Translations under genes and position numbers: made by a program
Source: Acetobacteraceae bacterium
Lineage (GTDB): Bacteria > Pseudomonadota > Alphaproteobacteria > Acetobacterales > Acetobacteraceae
Assembly (NCBI GenBank): GCA_030041375.1
Contig: JASHOA010000026.1
Location: 1-43,611 of the forward strand
Direction: 5' to 3'
Length of the DNA: 43,611 bases
Notes under the pieces: model-generated
What the model was told of the DNA's origin: nothing
The model's database searches: none
The model's input: the letters and a program-made list of their open reading frames with translations, nothing else
Shown: one piece after another, positions 27,677 to 36,594 of the stretch
How the letters are laid out: each line of letters starts with the position of its first letter
Position numbering within the stretch: the first letter of the stretch is position 1

Positions 27677-29854
27677 TCAGGCAGGCCCCCCCACGATCTC
27701 TCTCTCTAGCGGCAGCCGGCGGATGCGCCGCCCCGTGGCGGCGAAGATCGCGTTGCAGAGCGCAGGCGCGGCCGGCGGCACGCCGGGCTCCCCGATGCCG
27801 CCCCACTTCCTGCCGCCCGAGAGGGCAAGGTGGGTTTCGATGCGCGGGCAATCGGCCATGCGGAGCATCCGATAGGTGTCGAAATTACCCTGCACGACAC
27901 GGCCTTTTTCGATGGTGATCTCACCATAGAGAGCGGCGGTGAGGGCATAGACGACGCCGCTCTCCATTTGCGTCGCCAGGATGTGCGGGTTGACGGTATG
28001 GCCGCAATCGACGGCGATGACGACGCGCCCGATCGTGACGGTGCCACCCTCGCTCGCCTCGACTTCGACGACCTGGCCCACGATCGTGTCGTGCGATTCC
28101 GAGACGGCGAGCCCGCGGCCATGACGTGGCGGCAGGGGCCTTTCCCAGTTGGAGGCGGCGGCAAGCACGTCGAGGAGGTGGAGATAATCGGGGCGGTGGG
28201 CGAGCAGCCGGCGGCGGAAGGCGAGCGGATCGGCGCCGGCGGCGATGGCCATCTCATCGATGAAGCTTTCGACCGCGAAAGCATTCTGCGAATAGCCGAC
28301 CGAGCGCCAGAACATCACGGGCGCGGCGCTATGCTGGAGCGCGCAGCCGACACGGAGATTGGGAACCGCGTAGGCGGTATCGGTAAGGCCCTCGACCGCC
28401 TGGAATTCGTACCCTGCGGCCGGGTGGTATCCGAACAGCGACATGTCGATCGAATCGACCGCGGTCAGCATCTCCCACGCCACAGGCCGGCCCGATTGGT
28501 CGAGCCCGGCCTGCATGCGGATCGCGGCCTGCGGGCGGAAACGATCGGCGCGGATATCATCCTCCCGCGTCCAGACGAGCTTCACCGGCGCGCCGACCGC
28601 CTTGCTGGCGGCGATCGCCTGCGGAAGCTCGTCGTTGGTGCCGCGACGGCCAAAACCGCCGCCGAGATAGCAGTTGTGAATATACACCTTGTCGGGAGGA
28701 AGCCCGCTCGCGCGGGAGGCACTGAGCAGCGCTGCGTCCGGATTCTGCGTGCCGAGCCAGGCGTCGAGGCGATCGGACTCGACCTGCGCAGTGCAGTTGA
28801 GCGGCTCCATGGTGGCATGGGCCAGGTAGGGAACTTCGTAGAGCGCCTCGATGCGGGTGGAAGCGGCTCTCAGCCCCTCCCCGGCGGTGCCGCGCGCGAA
28901 CGCCGTTGCGGTCGGCCCATCGAGGGCGGCGCGATACCGGGCCCGGAGGGCGGTGGTTGCGAGACTGGCAGCCCCGTCACTCCAGACGACCGGCAGGGCG
29001 GCTGCCGCTTCCTTGGCGCGCCAGAAATTGTCGGCGACCACGGCAAGCCCGCCGGGAACCGGAACCACGGCCTTGATGCCGCGGCGGGACAGCACGGCGC
29101 CGGCATCGAAATGGCGGGGCCGGGCGGCGAGCACGGGCGGGCGGACAAGGGCTGCGTACAGCATGCCGGGAAGCCGCGTGTCGATGCCGAAACGCGCGGC
29201 GCCGGTGACTTTCACCGGCGTATCGAGGCGGGCGAGCGGCTTGCCGATCAGCGTGTATTGCGCCGGCGTCTTGATCGGCGGCTCGTGCGCCAGGCGGATG
29301 CCGGCAGCATGCGCGGCGAGTGCGCCGAAGCGGATGCTGCGCGCGGTCGGAGGATCGATGACGGCACCGTTCTCGACGCTGAGCCGGGAGGCGGACAGGC
29401 GCCAGACTTCCGCGGCCGCGGCACACAGGCGAACGCGGGCCGAGGCGCCGATCCGTTGCAGCGCGAAGTGCAGCGTGCGCACCGAACTGCTGCCGCCGGT
29501 TGCCATGCGGCCATACACCTCGCGCTCGCGGTGATTGCGGTTGGCGGAGGCGTATTCCACGCGTACTGCCGACCAGGCGCAGCCGAGCTCCTCGGCGACG
29601 ATCATCGGCAGCGACGTGAAAACCCCCTGCCCCATCTCGGATTTCGGCACCCGGATCAGCACCGAATCGTCAGGCTCGATGACCAGCCAGGCGCCGAGGG
29701 CAATGCCCGGAACGGACGCCGGCCAGGGCGAAGCTGCCGCCTGCCCGCCGGCAAGAGCGGCCCGGGCGCCCTGATGGAGGCCGACTGCCAGCCCGCCCGA
29801 CGCGGTCAGCGTCACGGTCAGGAAGCGGCGGCGGGAGAGAGCGATGATGGACAT
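27677..29854 (-). CDS. Molybdenum hydroxylase large subunit (isoquinoline 1-oxidoreductase beta / aldehyde dehydrogenase type)
   Basis: A 725-residue molybdopterin-binding subunit. The N-terminal Tat signal [19 protein letters not shown] marks a periplasmic protein, typical for the IorB-like class. Cofactor-binding landmarks include [30 protein letters not shown] and, near the C-terminus, the active-site Glu in [10 protein letters not shown]. It oxidises an aldehyde or N-heterocycle, with electrons passing through the Fe-S small subunit encoded 10 bases upstream. No cytochrome c subunit follows, unlike many aldehyde dehydrogenase operons in acetic acid bacteria. Confidence 0.92.
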   Translation of the reverse strand: MSIIALSRRRFLTVTLTASGGLAVGLHQGARAALAGGQAAASPWPASVPGIALGAWLVIEPDDSVLIRVPKSEMGQGVFTSLPMIVAEELGCAWSAVRVEYASANRNHREREVYGRMATGGSSSVRTLHFALQRIGASARVRLCAAAAEVWRLSASRLSVENGAVIDPPTARSIRFGALAAHAAGIRLAHEPPIKTPAQYTLIGKPLARLDTPVKVTGAARFGIDTRLPGMLYAALVRPPVLAARPRHFDAGAVLSRRGIKAVVPVPGGLAVVADNFWRAKEAAAALPVVWSDGAASLATTALRARYRAALDGPTATAFARGTAGEGLRAASTRIEALYEVPYLAHATMEPLNCTAQVESDRLDAWLGTQNPDAALLSASRASGLPPDKVYIHNCYLGGGFGRRGTNDELPQAIAASKAVGAPVKLVWTREDDIRADRFRPQAAIRMQAGLDQSGRPVAWEMLTAVDSIDMSLFGYHPAAGYEFQAVEGLTDTAYAVPNLRVGCALQHSAAPVMFWRSVGYSQNAFAVESFIDEMAIAAGADPLAFRRRLLAHRPDYLHLLDVLAAASNWERPLPPRHGRGLAVSESHDTIVGQVVEVEASEGGTVTIGRVVIAVDCGHTVNPHILATQMESGVVYALTAALYGEITIEKGRVVQGNFDTYRMLRMADCPRIETHLALSGGRKWGGIGEPGVPPAAPALCNAIFAATGRRIRRLPLEREIVGGPA

Positions 29855-29864
29855 GCCCGTTTCC

Positions 29865-30320
29865 TCAGCCGTTGCCGAGTGAGGCGGCGCGATGGATCGC
29901 AGCGCGAATGCGCGGATAGGTGCCGCAACGGCAGATGTTGGTGATGGCAGCGTCGATTTCGGAATCCGACGGGGCGGGGTTTTTCGCCAGCAGCGACGCG
30001 GCGGCGAGAATCTGGCCCGACTGGCAGTAACCGCACTGCGGCACGTCATGCTCGATCCAGGCGCGCTGCACGGGATGGGAGCCGTCCGGCGAGAGACCCT
30101 CGATGGTGGTGACCGCCGAACTGCCGACGGCGGAGAGCGGCACCTGGCAGGAGCGGACAGCGACGCCTTCGATCAGCACCGTGCAGGCGCCGCACGCGCC
30201 GATGCCGCAGCCGAACTTGGTTCCCGTGAGGCCAAGCTCGTCGCGCAGCACCCAGAGCAGGGGCATCTCGGGCTCGAGATCGAGCACATGCGTGCTACCG
30301 TTGACGCGAAGAGAAAGCAT
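29865..30320 (-). CDS. (2Fe-2S)-binding small subunit of the molybdenum hydroxylase
   Basis: A 151-residue two-cluster protein. The plant-type ferredoxin cluster uses the [12 protein letters not shown] cysteines. The helical C-terminal cluster uses CGYCQSGQ and [11 protein letters not shown]. It transfers electrons from the molybdenum site of the large subunit. It has no signal of its own, as is usual for subunits exported by hitch-hiking with the Tat-signal partner. The ATG has GGAGG a few bases upstream. It lies downstream of the Crp/Fnr gene on the same strand with a 175-base gap. Confidence 0.95.
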   Translation of the reverse strand: MLSLRVNGSTHVLDLEPEMPLLWVLRDELGLTGTKFGCGIGACGACTVLIEGVAVRSCQVPLSAVGSSAVTTIEGLSPDGSHPVQRAWIEHDVPQCGYCQSGQILAAASLLAKNPAPSDSEIDAAITNICRCGTYPRIRAAIHRAASLGNG

Positions 30321-30495
30321 CCGTCACCTCCGGAAAACGAAAATGGCGGCGGGCAATGCCCTCGGCACGGCATCATAGCCCGGGCCGAGCCGGATCGACA
30401 TCGCCCATCGCATCAACTTTCGGTTCGGCCGCGGGTCCGGGCAGTGCGTTCCCGGGCCGGGCGCGCCTCTCTGCCCCCTCCTCCGCAATCGGCCA

Positions 30496-31233
30496 TTACA
30501 GCCGGGAACGGCCTTCCGGTCTGGCTTCGGCGGCAATCGCCCGCACCCCTTCGGGGCGGAGGATGCGGACATGCATGCGGCGGCTTTCAATGACTCCCTG
30601 CTGCTCCCAGGCGCTCAGGATGCGGCTCACCGTATGCAACGTCGTGCCGGTCAGTTCCGCAATGTCCTGACGGGAAATCGGGAAGTCGATCTCCGCGCCC
30701 GCGGGGCTCTTTTCCGTTACATTCGCGAGGTGCAGCAGGGCGTGTGCGACACGCTGTTCGACCCGTTCGGTTGCCAGTTCGCGGTAGCGATCCTCAATCT
30801 CCCTCACACGCTCGCCGACGATCGCCAGAGCATTGGCCAGGATGACCGGATACTGCGCAGTCAGGCGATCGGTCGCCTCGCGGCTCCAGCGCGCCGCGGT
30901 GGAATCGACCACGGCGAGAGCGGTTGCCGGCCATGGCCCGCCCGAGAACAGCGGCACGGCCCCGAACACCTCGCCCGGCGCGATGTAGCGGAGCGTGACC
31001 TGCTGCCCGTCGGACGTGATCTGGACGATCCGGGCGCGCCCTTCGACGAGCAGGAAGAACGCGGTGGCGGGATCCCCCTGGGAGAAGAATTCGCCCCCGG
31101 CCGGGCGCGAGACGAGCCGCGCCATCTCGGCGATCCGGTGCAATTCCGCCCCCCCGATCCCGGCGAACAGCCGGGCAGCGGCAAGCAAGCCCTCGTCGAT
31201 CGCGCGAGCCACGTGCGGCCAGGCTCCTGTCAT
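30496..31233 (-). CDS. Crp/Fnr-family transcription regulator without cysteines
   Basis: 245 residues. A cyclic-nucleotide-binding-type beta barrel ([21 protein letters not shown]) is followed by a dimer helix and a winged helix with [20 protein letters not shown]. The protein contains no Cys, so it cannot hold an FNR-type iron-sulfur cluster. A heme- or NO-responsive Dnr/NnrR-like mode, or a ligand not yet known, is possible. It diverges from the ferredoxin-led cluster across 73 bases and precedes the molybdenum hydroxylase genes, so it may control either side. Confidence 0.9.
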   Translation of the reverse strand: MTGAWPHVARAIDEGLLAAARLFAGIGGAELHRIAEMARLVSRPAGGEFFSQGDPATAFFLLVEGRARIVQITSDGQQVTLRYIAPGEVFGAVPLFSGGPWPATALAVVDSTAARWSREATDRLTAQYPVILANALAIVGERVREIEDRYRELATERVEQRVAHALLHLANVTEKSPAGAEIDFPISRQDIAELTGTTLHTVSRILSAWEQQGVIESRRMHVRILRPEGVRAIAAEARPEGRSRL

Positions 31234-31246
31234 TGACCTGGAGCAA
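31233..31246. promoter_or_regulatory. Candidate FNR/DNR-type binding site
   Basis: TTGA, six bases, then GCAA: one mismatch from the TTGA-N6-TCAA consensus of the Crp/Fnr group. It overlaps the regulator start codon and lies about 60 bases before the ferredoxin start. Autoregulation and control of the divergent cluster are inferred. A single imperfect site is weak evidence. Confidence 0.3.
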
Positions 31247-31306
31247 AGACCTCCGGAGCCGGCACGCTCAGGGATCGTCGTCTCTCGAAGGCCCGGAGGC
31301 TGCCCA

Positions 31307-31660
31307 GTGACCTACGTTGTGACCGAGAACTGCATCCGTTGCAAGTTCATGGATTGCGTCGAGGTATGCCCGGTCGATTGCTTCTATGCGGGAGAGAACA
31401 TGCTCGTGATTCACCCCGATGAATGCATCGATTGCGGAGTCTGCGAACCGGAATGTCCGGCGCAGGCCATCGTGCCGGACAGCGATGCGGCAGCGCCGGC
31501 ATGGACGGAGATCAACCGCCAGTACGCGAATTTGTGGCCGAACATGAACCGCAAGGGCACGCCGCCGCCGGATGCGGAGGAATGGAACGGCAAGCCTGGC
31601 AAGAAGGAGTGGCTCTCCCCAAATCCACACCTGCCGGAAACCGCAGATGCCAAGAGCTGA
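31307..31660 (+). CDS. 7Fe (3Fe-4S/4Fe-4S) ferredoxin, FdxA-like
   Basis: A 117-residue seven-iron ferredoxin. The N-terminal half holds the cysteines of [18 protein letters not shown], and the second cluster is [12 protein letters not shown], followed by the ~60-residue charged C-terminal extension typical of proteobacterial FdxA. GTG start at 31307 with GGAGG seven bases upstream. A soluble electron carrier, first gene of the rightward cluster and possibly under control of the divergent Crp/Fnr protein. Confidence 0.93.
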   Translation: MTYVVTENCIRCKFMDCVEVCPVDCFYAGENMLVIHPDECIDCGVCEPECPAQAIVPDSDAAAPAWTEINRQYANLWPNMNRKGTPPPDAEEWNGKPGKKEWLSPNPHLPETADAKS

Positions 31661-31671
31661 GGAGTCATGGA

Positions 31672-32037
31672 ATGGGAGAGGCGCATGTTCATCTCGCGGA
31701 TGCAGGCCAGATCGATGCGGCCTTCGCGCTCTTCCTTCGCCTGCGCGCCGAATCGCCCGGAATTCCGTTTCACCGCTTGGCGCTGCAAGCCGTCGACACG
31801 GTCTATTGCACGCTGCTCGGCCTGACCTCGGAGAGCGTAGCCTGCCGGCTGACACCGTCCCGCGAGGACGCGCTGGCGAGAGCAGTGCTCCGCCGTGCCG
31901 GCCTCGGCGGGCGGGAACCGGAGAGAAATGCCACGGCGGATCGGGTCGAGCAGGCATCCGAACAGTCGTTTCCCGCCAGTGATCCGCCAGGCTGGATTTG
32001 GGGCCGACCGGACCCGCCGAGCCCCAGACGGCACTGA
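31672..32037 (+). CDS. Hypothetical 121-residue protein
   Basis: ATG at 31672 with AGGAG seven bases upstream, starting 11 bases after the ferredoxin stop. The first ~80 residues look helical (DAGQIDAAFALFLRLRAE, FHRLALQAVDTVYCTLLGL). The last ~30 are low-complexity and end in PPGWIWGRPDPP. No family is recognised. Good ribosome site and position in the operon support a real gene, although the translation downstream of residue 85 is compositionally odd. Confidence 0.6.
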   Translation: MGEAHVHLADAGQIDAAFALFLRLRAESPGIPFHRLALQAVDTVYCTLLGLTSESVACRLTPSREDALARAVLRRAGLGGREPERNATADRVEQASEQSFPASDPPGWIWGRPDPPSPRRH

Positions 32038-32084
32038 ATATGGTATTCTGATCAGCGGTCGGCGCAATCCGGGAGCCTCACGGC

Positions 32085-32867
32085 ATGGCAACTTTCCGAT
32101 TGCCGGCAAATTCGAAAATCGGCGAAGGCCGAAGCTGGCCCGCACCCGTGGGGGCGCCGCGCACCAGGCGCTTTCGCATCTATCGCTGGAATCCCGACGA
32201 CGGGCAGAAGCCGCGGCTCGATACCTTCACTCTCGATCTCGATCGCTGCGGGCCGATGGTGCTGGATGCGCTGATCCAGATCAAGAACGAGATCGATTCA
32301 ACGCTCACCTTCCGCCGTTCCTGCCGCGAGGGTGTCTGCGGCTCCTGCGCCATGAACATCGACGGCGCCAACCATCTCGCCTGCACCACCTTCATCGATT
32401 CAATTCCGGGCGCAGTGCGCGTCTACCCGCTGAACGCGATGGCGGTGGTCAAGGATCTCGTGGTCGACCAGACGCACCTCTTTGCGCAGTACCGCGCCAT
32501 CAAGCCGTGGCTGCAAACGGAAACCCCTCCCCCGTCGGACCGCGAGCGGCTGCAAAGCCAGGAGGAACGGGCCAGGATCGACGGCTACTGGGAGTGCATC
32601 CTCTGCTTCTGCTGCACCGGCGCCTGCCCAAGCTGGTGGTGGAATAAAGAGCGGTATCTCGGCCCTGCCGTGCTCCTGAATGCCTGGCGCTGGATCGCCG
32701 AAAGCCGCGACGAGAGCACGGAAGAGCGGCTGGATGCCCTGCACGATCCATTCCGGCTCTACCGCTGTCATACCATCATGAATTGCACCGAGACCTGCCC
32801 CAAGGGGCTCAATCCCGGCCGCGCGATCGCGCACATCAAGCAGGCGATCGCCAGGCGCGCAATCTGA
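32085..32867 (+). CDS. sdhB: Succinate dehydrogenase iron-sulfur subunit, stand-alone
   Basis: A 260-residue SdhB with all three clusters intact: [21 protein letters not shown] (2Fe-2S) in the N-terminal domain, [12 protein letters not shown] (4Fe-4S) and [17 protein letters not shown] (3Fe-4S) in the C-terminal domain. It normally sits with sdhC, sdhD and sdhA. None of these is in the 1 kb on either side or anywhere in this window. It either serves the main complex from a separate locus or is a second copy with another partner. ATG at 32085. Confidence 0.92.
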   Translation: MATFRLPANSKIGEGRSWPAPVGAPRTRRFRIYRWNPDDGQKPRLDTFTLDLDRCGPMVLDALIQIKNEIDSTLTFRRSCREGVCGSCAMNIDGANHLACTTFIDSIPGAVRVYPLNAMAVVKDLVVDQTHLFAQYRAIKPWLQTETPPPSDRERLQSQEERARIDGYWECILCFCCTGACPSWWWNKERYLGPAVLLNAWRWIAESRDESTEERLDALHDPFRLYRCHTIMNCTETCPKGLNPGRAIAHIKQAIARRAI

Positions 32868-32964
32868 CGATTTCCCGATCACTGTTTGCTCGGGCACAAA
32901 GAGCACTCCGCCTGCCGCCGTCATTCTGACGCTTCCCGCACGGCTCGAGGAAAGGAGCGCCGGA

Positions 32965-33741
32965 ATGGCAACGGCGGTCAGCGACATGATCGGGCAGGCC
33001 GCCGCACGCATCCTGGAGCGATGCCGCGGATCGGAGGGGCATGCCGGCCTGCCGCAGGGATTGCGGCCGAAAAACCTCCCAGAGGCCTATGGCATCCAGC
33101 AAATGGTGAGCCGCGAACAGGGTGCGATCGGCGGCTGGCAAATCTGTGCCGCGGAGCCAGAGGCCGGCCTTGCTTCGGCGCCGCTGCCGCTCGCCGCCGT
33201 TCGGCCGCAGCCGGCGCGGATTCGCATGGCTGGGAATCAGCGGATGCGGCTGAGGCCTGCGCTTGCTTTCCGCGTCGGCCGGAGCCTGCCCGAGTACGAG
33301 GCGCCGTTCGGAGAATGGGAGCTTGCCGCGGCGATCGAAAGCACGCATCCGGCCGTTCTCGTCTTCGGTTCCTCTGTTGACGGGGGCGCCGGCAACGATC
33401 CGCTGACGGCCATCGCGGAAAGCTGCGGCACAGCCGGGCTCATTTATGGGCAGGCGAGGCCCGGCCTGCCGGATCCGCGGGTGACGGAACTCGCCATCAC
33501 CCACTGCTTCGGTGACAGGCGCGAACGCGCCTTCCGCACCTCTCCCGTCGGAAATTTCTTAGCGCCCCTGACGTGGCTTGCGAATTTCGGAGCCTCGTGG
33601 AGTGGCGGCCTGATGGTCGGCCAGATGGTGGCGCTGGCGCTCATCGCTGACGAATTCCCGATCGCTGCCGGCGGGCTGGACAAATATGTCATCGGCGATT
33701 TCGGCAAGATCCACATTCGCGCCGAGCGAGCGGAACCGTGA
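32965..33741 (+). CDS. 2-keto-4-pentenoate hydratase-like (MhpD/FAH superfamily) protein
   Basis: A 258-residue protein with the fumarylacetoacetate-hydrolase/hydratase fold. It has an N-terminal helix followed by AYGIQQMVSREQGAIGGWQI, PALAFRVGRSLP, and a Gly-rich C-terminal half (GNFLAPLTWLANFGASWSGG). Relatives hydrate 2-hydroxypenta-2,4-dienoates in aromatic catabolism, but no other ring-cleavage gene is near. Some metal-ligand Glu positions of the family seem present (FGEWELAAAIE). It is coupled to the membrane gene by a GTGA overlap, so it may do something unrelated to aromatics here. Confidence 0.75.
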   Translation: MATAVSDMIGQAAARILERCRGSEGHAGLPQGLRPKNLPEAYGIQQMVSREQGAIGGWQICAAEPEAGLASAPLPLAAVRPQPARIRMAGNQRMRLRPALAFRVGRSLPEYEAPFGEWELAAAIESTHPAVLVFGSSVDGGAGNDPLTAIAESCGTAGLIYGQARPGLPDPRVTELAITHCFGDRRERAFRTSPVGNFLAPLTWLANFGASWSGGLMVGQMVALALIADEFPIAAGGLDKYVIGDFGKIHIRAERAEP

Positions 33742-35096
33742 ATCCCGGGAAAGACCGGATTTCGCGCTGGACGCCGGCCATTTTCACCTGCGCCCTCGCC
33801 AATTTCGCAGCCGGACTTCTGTTCGCGATCTCCGGCTTCGCCTGGCCGGCGGTACCCGCCGGCGCGCCGACGACACTCGCGATGATGCATTTCCTGACGA
33901 TCGGCTGGCTCACGCTCTTGATGTTCGGCGCCCTCTTCCAGTTCGTGCCGGTGATCACCAGCCGCAACCTGCCGTCCCAGGTCCTGCCGCTGTTGACGGT
34001 CATCGGCGTGGAGGCCGGGCTTCTCCTGATGGTCTCAGGTTTCCTGGCGCTCGGCCACGGCAATGCGGCCGATCTCCTGCTGCCGGCCGGCGGCGCGCTG
34101 GTGGGCGTTGCCATCCTCGTCGGCAGCATCGCCCTTCTGGTGCCGCTGCTGGCGAAGCGCCGGCGATTGCTCAGTGCGGATTTCGTGCTTGCCGGGCTCG
34201 GTTTCCTGGTGCTGACTGTTTCGCTCGGGCTCGCGTTCGCCTGCGCACTGGCGATCCCTTCCTCTCGCGCCGCGCTCGTTCCTCTCTTTCCCGGCGCTGT
34301 TCCCTACCATGCGCTGTCCGGAATCGGCGGCTGGTTCACGCTGACAGCAATCGGCGTCTCGTACGAACTTCTGCCCATGTTCATGCTGGCTCCGCATGAG
34401 CGGGGCGCACTCGGCAGGCTCGTGTTCGTGTTCGCCGTGGCAGGGTTTGCCCTCGCCGTTGCGGCCGGCATCGCGACGATCTTCTCGCCGGCAAACTGGC
34501 TCCGGGTTGTCGAGCAGGCGGGAAGGCTCGCGATTCTTCTCGCCCTCGTCCTTTATCTCGTCGATCTGCTGCGGCTCTATCGCGCGCGGAAGCGGAAGAA
34601 GATCGAGCTGCACAACCGGGCGGCGATCGGCGCCTTCGCAAGCCTCGGGCTCGCCGTGCTCCTCGGTGCCGCAGCCCAGGCAACAGGGCGCCTGGCAGCG
34701 GCCACACCTCTTCTCGTGCTTCTGCTGCTGCTCGGTTGGCTGAGCGGGCTCGGCCTGACCCAACTGTACAAGATCATCCCCTTCCTTTCCTGGTTGCAGC
34801 ATTTCGGCAGCCATCTCGGCCGCGGCCCGGTGCCGCGCGTGCAGGACCTCGTCAACGAAGCACACACAGTGCCGTTCTTCCTGCTCTACTTCGCCGCCGT
34901 GTCCGCGCTCACCATCGCCGTTGCTCTTGCCCGCCCGGATGTTGCGCGCGCGCTCATCGCCGCCCTCCTGCTCGCCACCCTGCTGCTCGCACGTGAATAC
35001 CGGCGCGCCTGGACCGGCCATTACGCGCGCGGGGCAAGCGGCGGGAATGCCGCACCCGACGTCATCATCACCCGAATCAAAGGTGCCCATCCATGA
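33738..35096 (+). CDS. 12-TM membrane protein, NnrS/heme-copper-oxidase-like
   Basis: 452 residues with about twelve transmembrane segments and very little soluble sequence. Histidines sit inside helices, for example His51 in LAMMHFLTIGW and the His of VPYHALSGIGGWF. This resembles NnrS-like proteins and the stand-alone heme-copper oxidase subunit I relatives found with nitric-oxide genes. GTG start overlapping the hydratase stop (GTGA), and ATGA overlap with the next gene. A role in NO tolerance or heme/copper handling is inferred from family and neighbours. Confidence 0.75.
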   Translation: MNPGKDRISRWTPAIFTCALANFAAGLLFAISGFAWPAVPAGAPTTLAMMHFLTIGWLTLLMFGALFQFVPVITSRNLPSQVLPLLTVIGVEAGLLLMVSGFLALGHGNAADLLLPAGGALVGVAILVGSIALLVPLLAKRRRLLSADFVLAGLGFLVLTVSLGLAFACALAIPSSRAALVPLFPGAVPYHALSGIGGWFTLTAIGVSYELLPMFMLAPHERGALGRLVFVFAVAGFALAVAAGIATIFSPANWLRVVEQAGRLAILLALVLYLVDLLRLYRARKRKKIELHNRAAIGAFASLGLAVLLGAAAQATGRLAAATPLLVLLLLLGWLSGLGLTQLYKIIPFLSWLQHFGSHLGRGPVPRVQDLVNEAHTVPFFLLYFAAVSALTIAVALARPDVARALIAALLLATLLLAREYRRAWTGHYARGASGGNAAPDVIITRIKGAHP

Positions 35097-35617
35097 CCGA
35101 GACGGTTCCTCTGACCCTCGATGTGCGGCCGACACTTCGTGCCAGCGGCGAGCCGATGGCCGAGATCATGCAGGCGGTCTCGCGCCTCGAGCCCGGACAG
35201 GCGCTGCGATTGCGCGCCACCTTCGAGCCGATTCCGCTTTATGCCGTGCTGGGCCGCAAGGGCTTTGCTCACGCGGCGATCCGTCACGGCCAGGACGATT
35301 GGGAGGTCCTGTTCACCCCCGATCCCTCGACGGCAAGCGGGCAACGCAAACCGCGCCCCGCCGCCGGAAGCCATGCCGGGAATGGCGCGGGTTGGCCGGA
35401 ACCGAGCCTCTCGCTCGACAATCGCGGTCTCGGGCCGCCGGAACCGATGATGCGGATTCTTTCCGCGCTCGAAGGGCTGGCGCCCGGCCAGGTACTCGAG
35501 GCGTGGAACGACCGCGAACCCTTGCTGCTCTATCCGGAGCTCGAGGCGCGCGGGGCGGCGATCGAGGTGCAACCCGGTCCTGCCGGCGTGCATCTCCTGA
35601 TCCGGCGCGGAGGCTGA
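35093..35617 (+). CDS. Tandem DUF2249 protein
   Basis: 174 residues with two copies of the ~70-residue DUF2249 domain (about 5-78 and 100-172) joined by a Gly/Ser/Pro-rich linker. Each contains the family's EPIPLYAVL or REPLLLYPEL motif. DUF2249 has a TusA-like fold and occurs beside nitrite, NO and Fe-S-repair genes. Its biochemical role is not established. Starts within the stop of the membrane gene (ATGA). A single-domain DUF2249 protein closes the same operon. Confidence 0.85.
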   Translation: MTETVPLTLDVRPTLRASGEPMAEIMQAVSRLEPGQALRLRATFEPIPLYAVLGRKGFAHAAIRHGQDDWEVLFTPDPSTASGQRKPRPAAGSHAGNGAGWPEPSLSLDNRGLGPPEPMMRILSALEGLAPGQVLEAWNDREPLLLYPELEARGAAIEVQPGPAGVHLLIRRGG

Positions 35618-35620
35618 GCG

Positions 35621-35950
35621 ATGGACGCGATTCCCATGGCACACTCTGTCGAGAACGTGCGCGAGGCACTGCGCGACGTGATCGACCCGGAACTTGGCTT
35701 CAATATCGTCGATCTCGGGCTGATATACGACATCGGTATCGAAGGCGGGCTGATCGACGTGGCGATGACGATGACCACGCCCGGCTGCCCGGCCCAGAAC
35801 TATATCGTCACCGGAGTCGAGCGGCGCCTGGCCGAGCTTTCAGGCGTGAGCGGCGTGTTCGTCAACGTCGTGTGGAACCCGGCCTGGTCGCCGCGACGGA
35901 TGTCGGCCGCCGCCAAGGCACATTTCGGAATTCGCGAGGACAGCGAATGA
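35621..35950 (+). CDS. MIP18-family (DUF59) metal-sulfur cluster assembly factor
   Basis: 109 residues. The DUF59 core shows VREALRDVIDPELGFNIVDLGLIYDI and the conserved Cys56 in TTPGCPAQ. Homologues (SufT, PaaD, MIP18) help insert iron-sulfur clusters into target proteins. The length and single domain match SufT-like stand-alone forms. Three bases after the DUF2249 gene and coupled to the next by ATGA, so it is probably expressed together with the neighbouring redox proteins. Confidence 0.93.
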   Translation: MDAIPMAHSVENVREALRDVIDPELGFNIVDLGLIYDIGIEGGLIDVAMTMTTPGCPAQNYIVTGVERRLAELSGVSGVFVNVVWNPAWSPRRMSAAAKAHFGIREDSE

Positions 35951-36186
35951 CGCTGCCCATCCCGGTCGAGGAAGATGTTGCCCGGCTCAACCGCATCCTG
36001 CGGGAGGCCCTGCTGGCACTCGCTGCTCGCGGCGCGGCCGAGGAATCGTCCCGCCTTGCGGCGCGTGCCTGGTCGGTGCTCAGGGAACGCCACGCGCAGG
36101 AGGCGACAAGGCTGACCGCACTGCTGCACTTCCTCACCCGCCATACCGCTCCGATCCGTCAAGAAGGAAACCAAGCCCATGACTGA
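35947..36186 (+). CDS. Small helical protein of the DUF2249 operon
   Basis: 79 residues from an ATG overlapping the MIP18 stop (ATGA). Strongly helical and Ala/Arg/Leu-rich (ARLNRILREALLALAARGA), without Cys or a membrane segment. It resembles helical partners seen next to DUF2249 genes but I do not recognise a named family. It ends 8 bases inside the last DUF2249 gene. Operon junctions on both sides support that it is real. Confidence 0.75.
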   Translation: MTLPIPVEEDVARLNRILREALLALAARGAAEESSRLAARAWSVLRERHAQEATRLTALLHFLTRHTAPIRQEGNQAHD

Positions 36187-36421
36187 AACCGCTCAGCTCG
36201 ACGTGCGCGCGCTGGTTCCGGCCCGCCGCCATCAGCAGATTTTCGCAACATACGACGCGCTTTTGCCCGGCGGCAGGTTCGTTCTCGTCAACGATCACGA
36301 CCCGAAGCCGCTCTATTACCAGTTCGATGCCGAGCATCACGGCGAGTTCTCCTGGCGCTATCTCGAGCAGGGGCCGGAAGTCTGGCGCGTCGAGATCGGC
36401 CGCGTCGCCGCCGGCCAGTAA
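36179..36421 (+). CDS. DUF2249 single-domain protein
   Basis: 80 residues, one DUF2249/TusA-like domain. It has LDVRALVPARRHQQIFATYD, then the family core FVLVNDHDPKPLYYQFDAEH and WRYLEQGPEVWRVEIGR. Last gene of the rightward redox module. Its transcript would run into repeat copy 2, whose hairpin may act as a terminator between it and the convergent SRPBCC gene. Confidence 0.92.
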   Translation: MTETAQLDVRALVPARRHQQIFATYDALLPGGRFVLVNDHDPKPLYYQFDAEHHGEFSWRYLEQGPEVWRVEIGRVAAGQ

Positions 36422-36487
36422 AACGGGCTCGGCCGCGAGGAGGGCGGAGCCGGGACCGCCATCCGAGAAGGTGCGGGCGGGCGCCGC

Positions 36488-36594
36488 CCAGCCCGCGATC
36501 GCCCGAGGCGGAATCGTCGGAGGGCGTGAATCGCGGGCTCGAATAAAGCGCGAGACCCGTGTCGGGCTGCACAGTCAGCCCGACACGGGTCTAA
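36488..36594 (+). repeat. Dispersed repeat family 1, copy 2
   Basis: The same 103-base unit (36490-36592) as copies 1 and 3, differing from copy 1 at three positions and from copy 3 at two. Hairpin 1 is 36490-36499 with 36530-36539, and hairpin 2 (17 bp) is 36553-36569 with 36576-36592. It lies between convergent genes, and the TAG stop of the leftward SRPBCC gene (36593-36591) is formed by its right end. Flanks are CCAG and CTAA rather than perfect CTAG. Confidence 0.9.

Noticed and set aside
27830-29944. 704-residue plus-strand open frame
   Set aside because: It is antisense to the molybdenum hydroxylase large subunit, which has intact cofactor motifs and a Tat signal.
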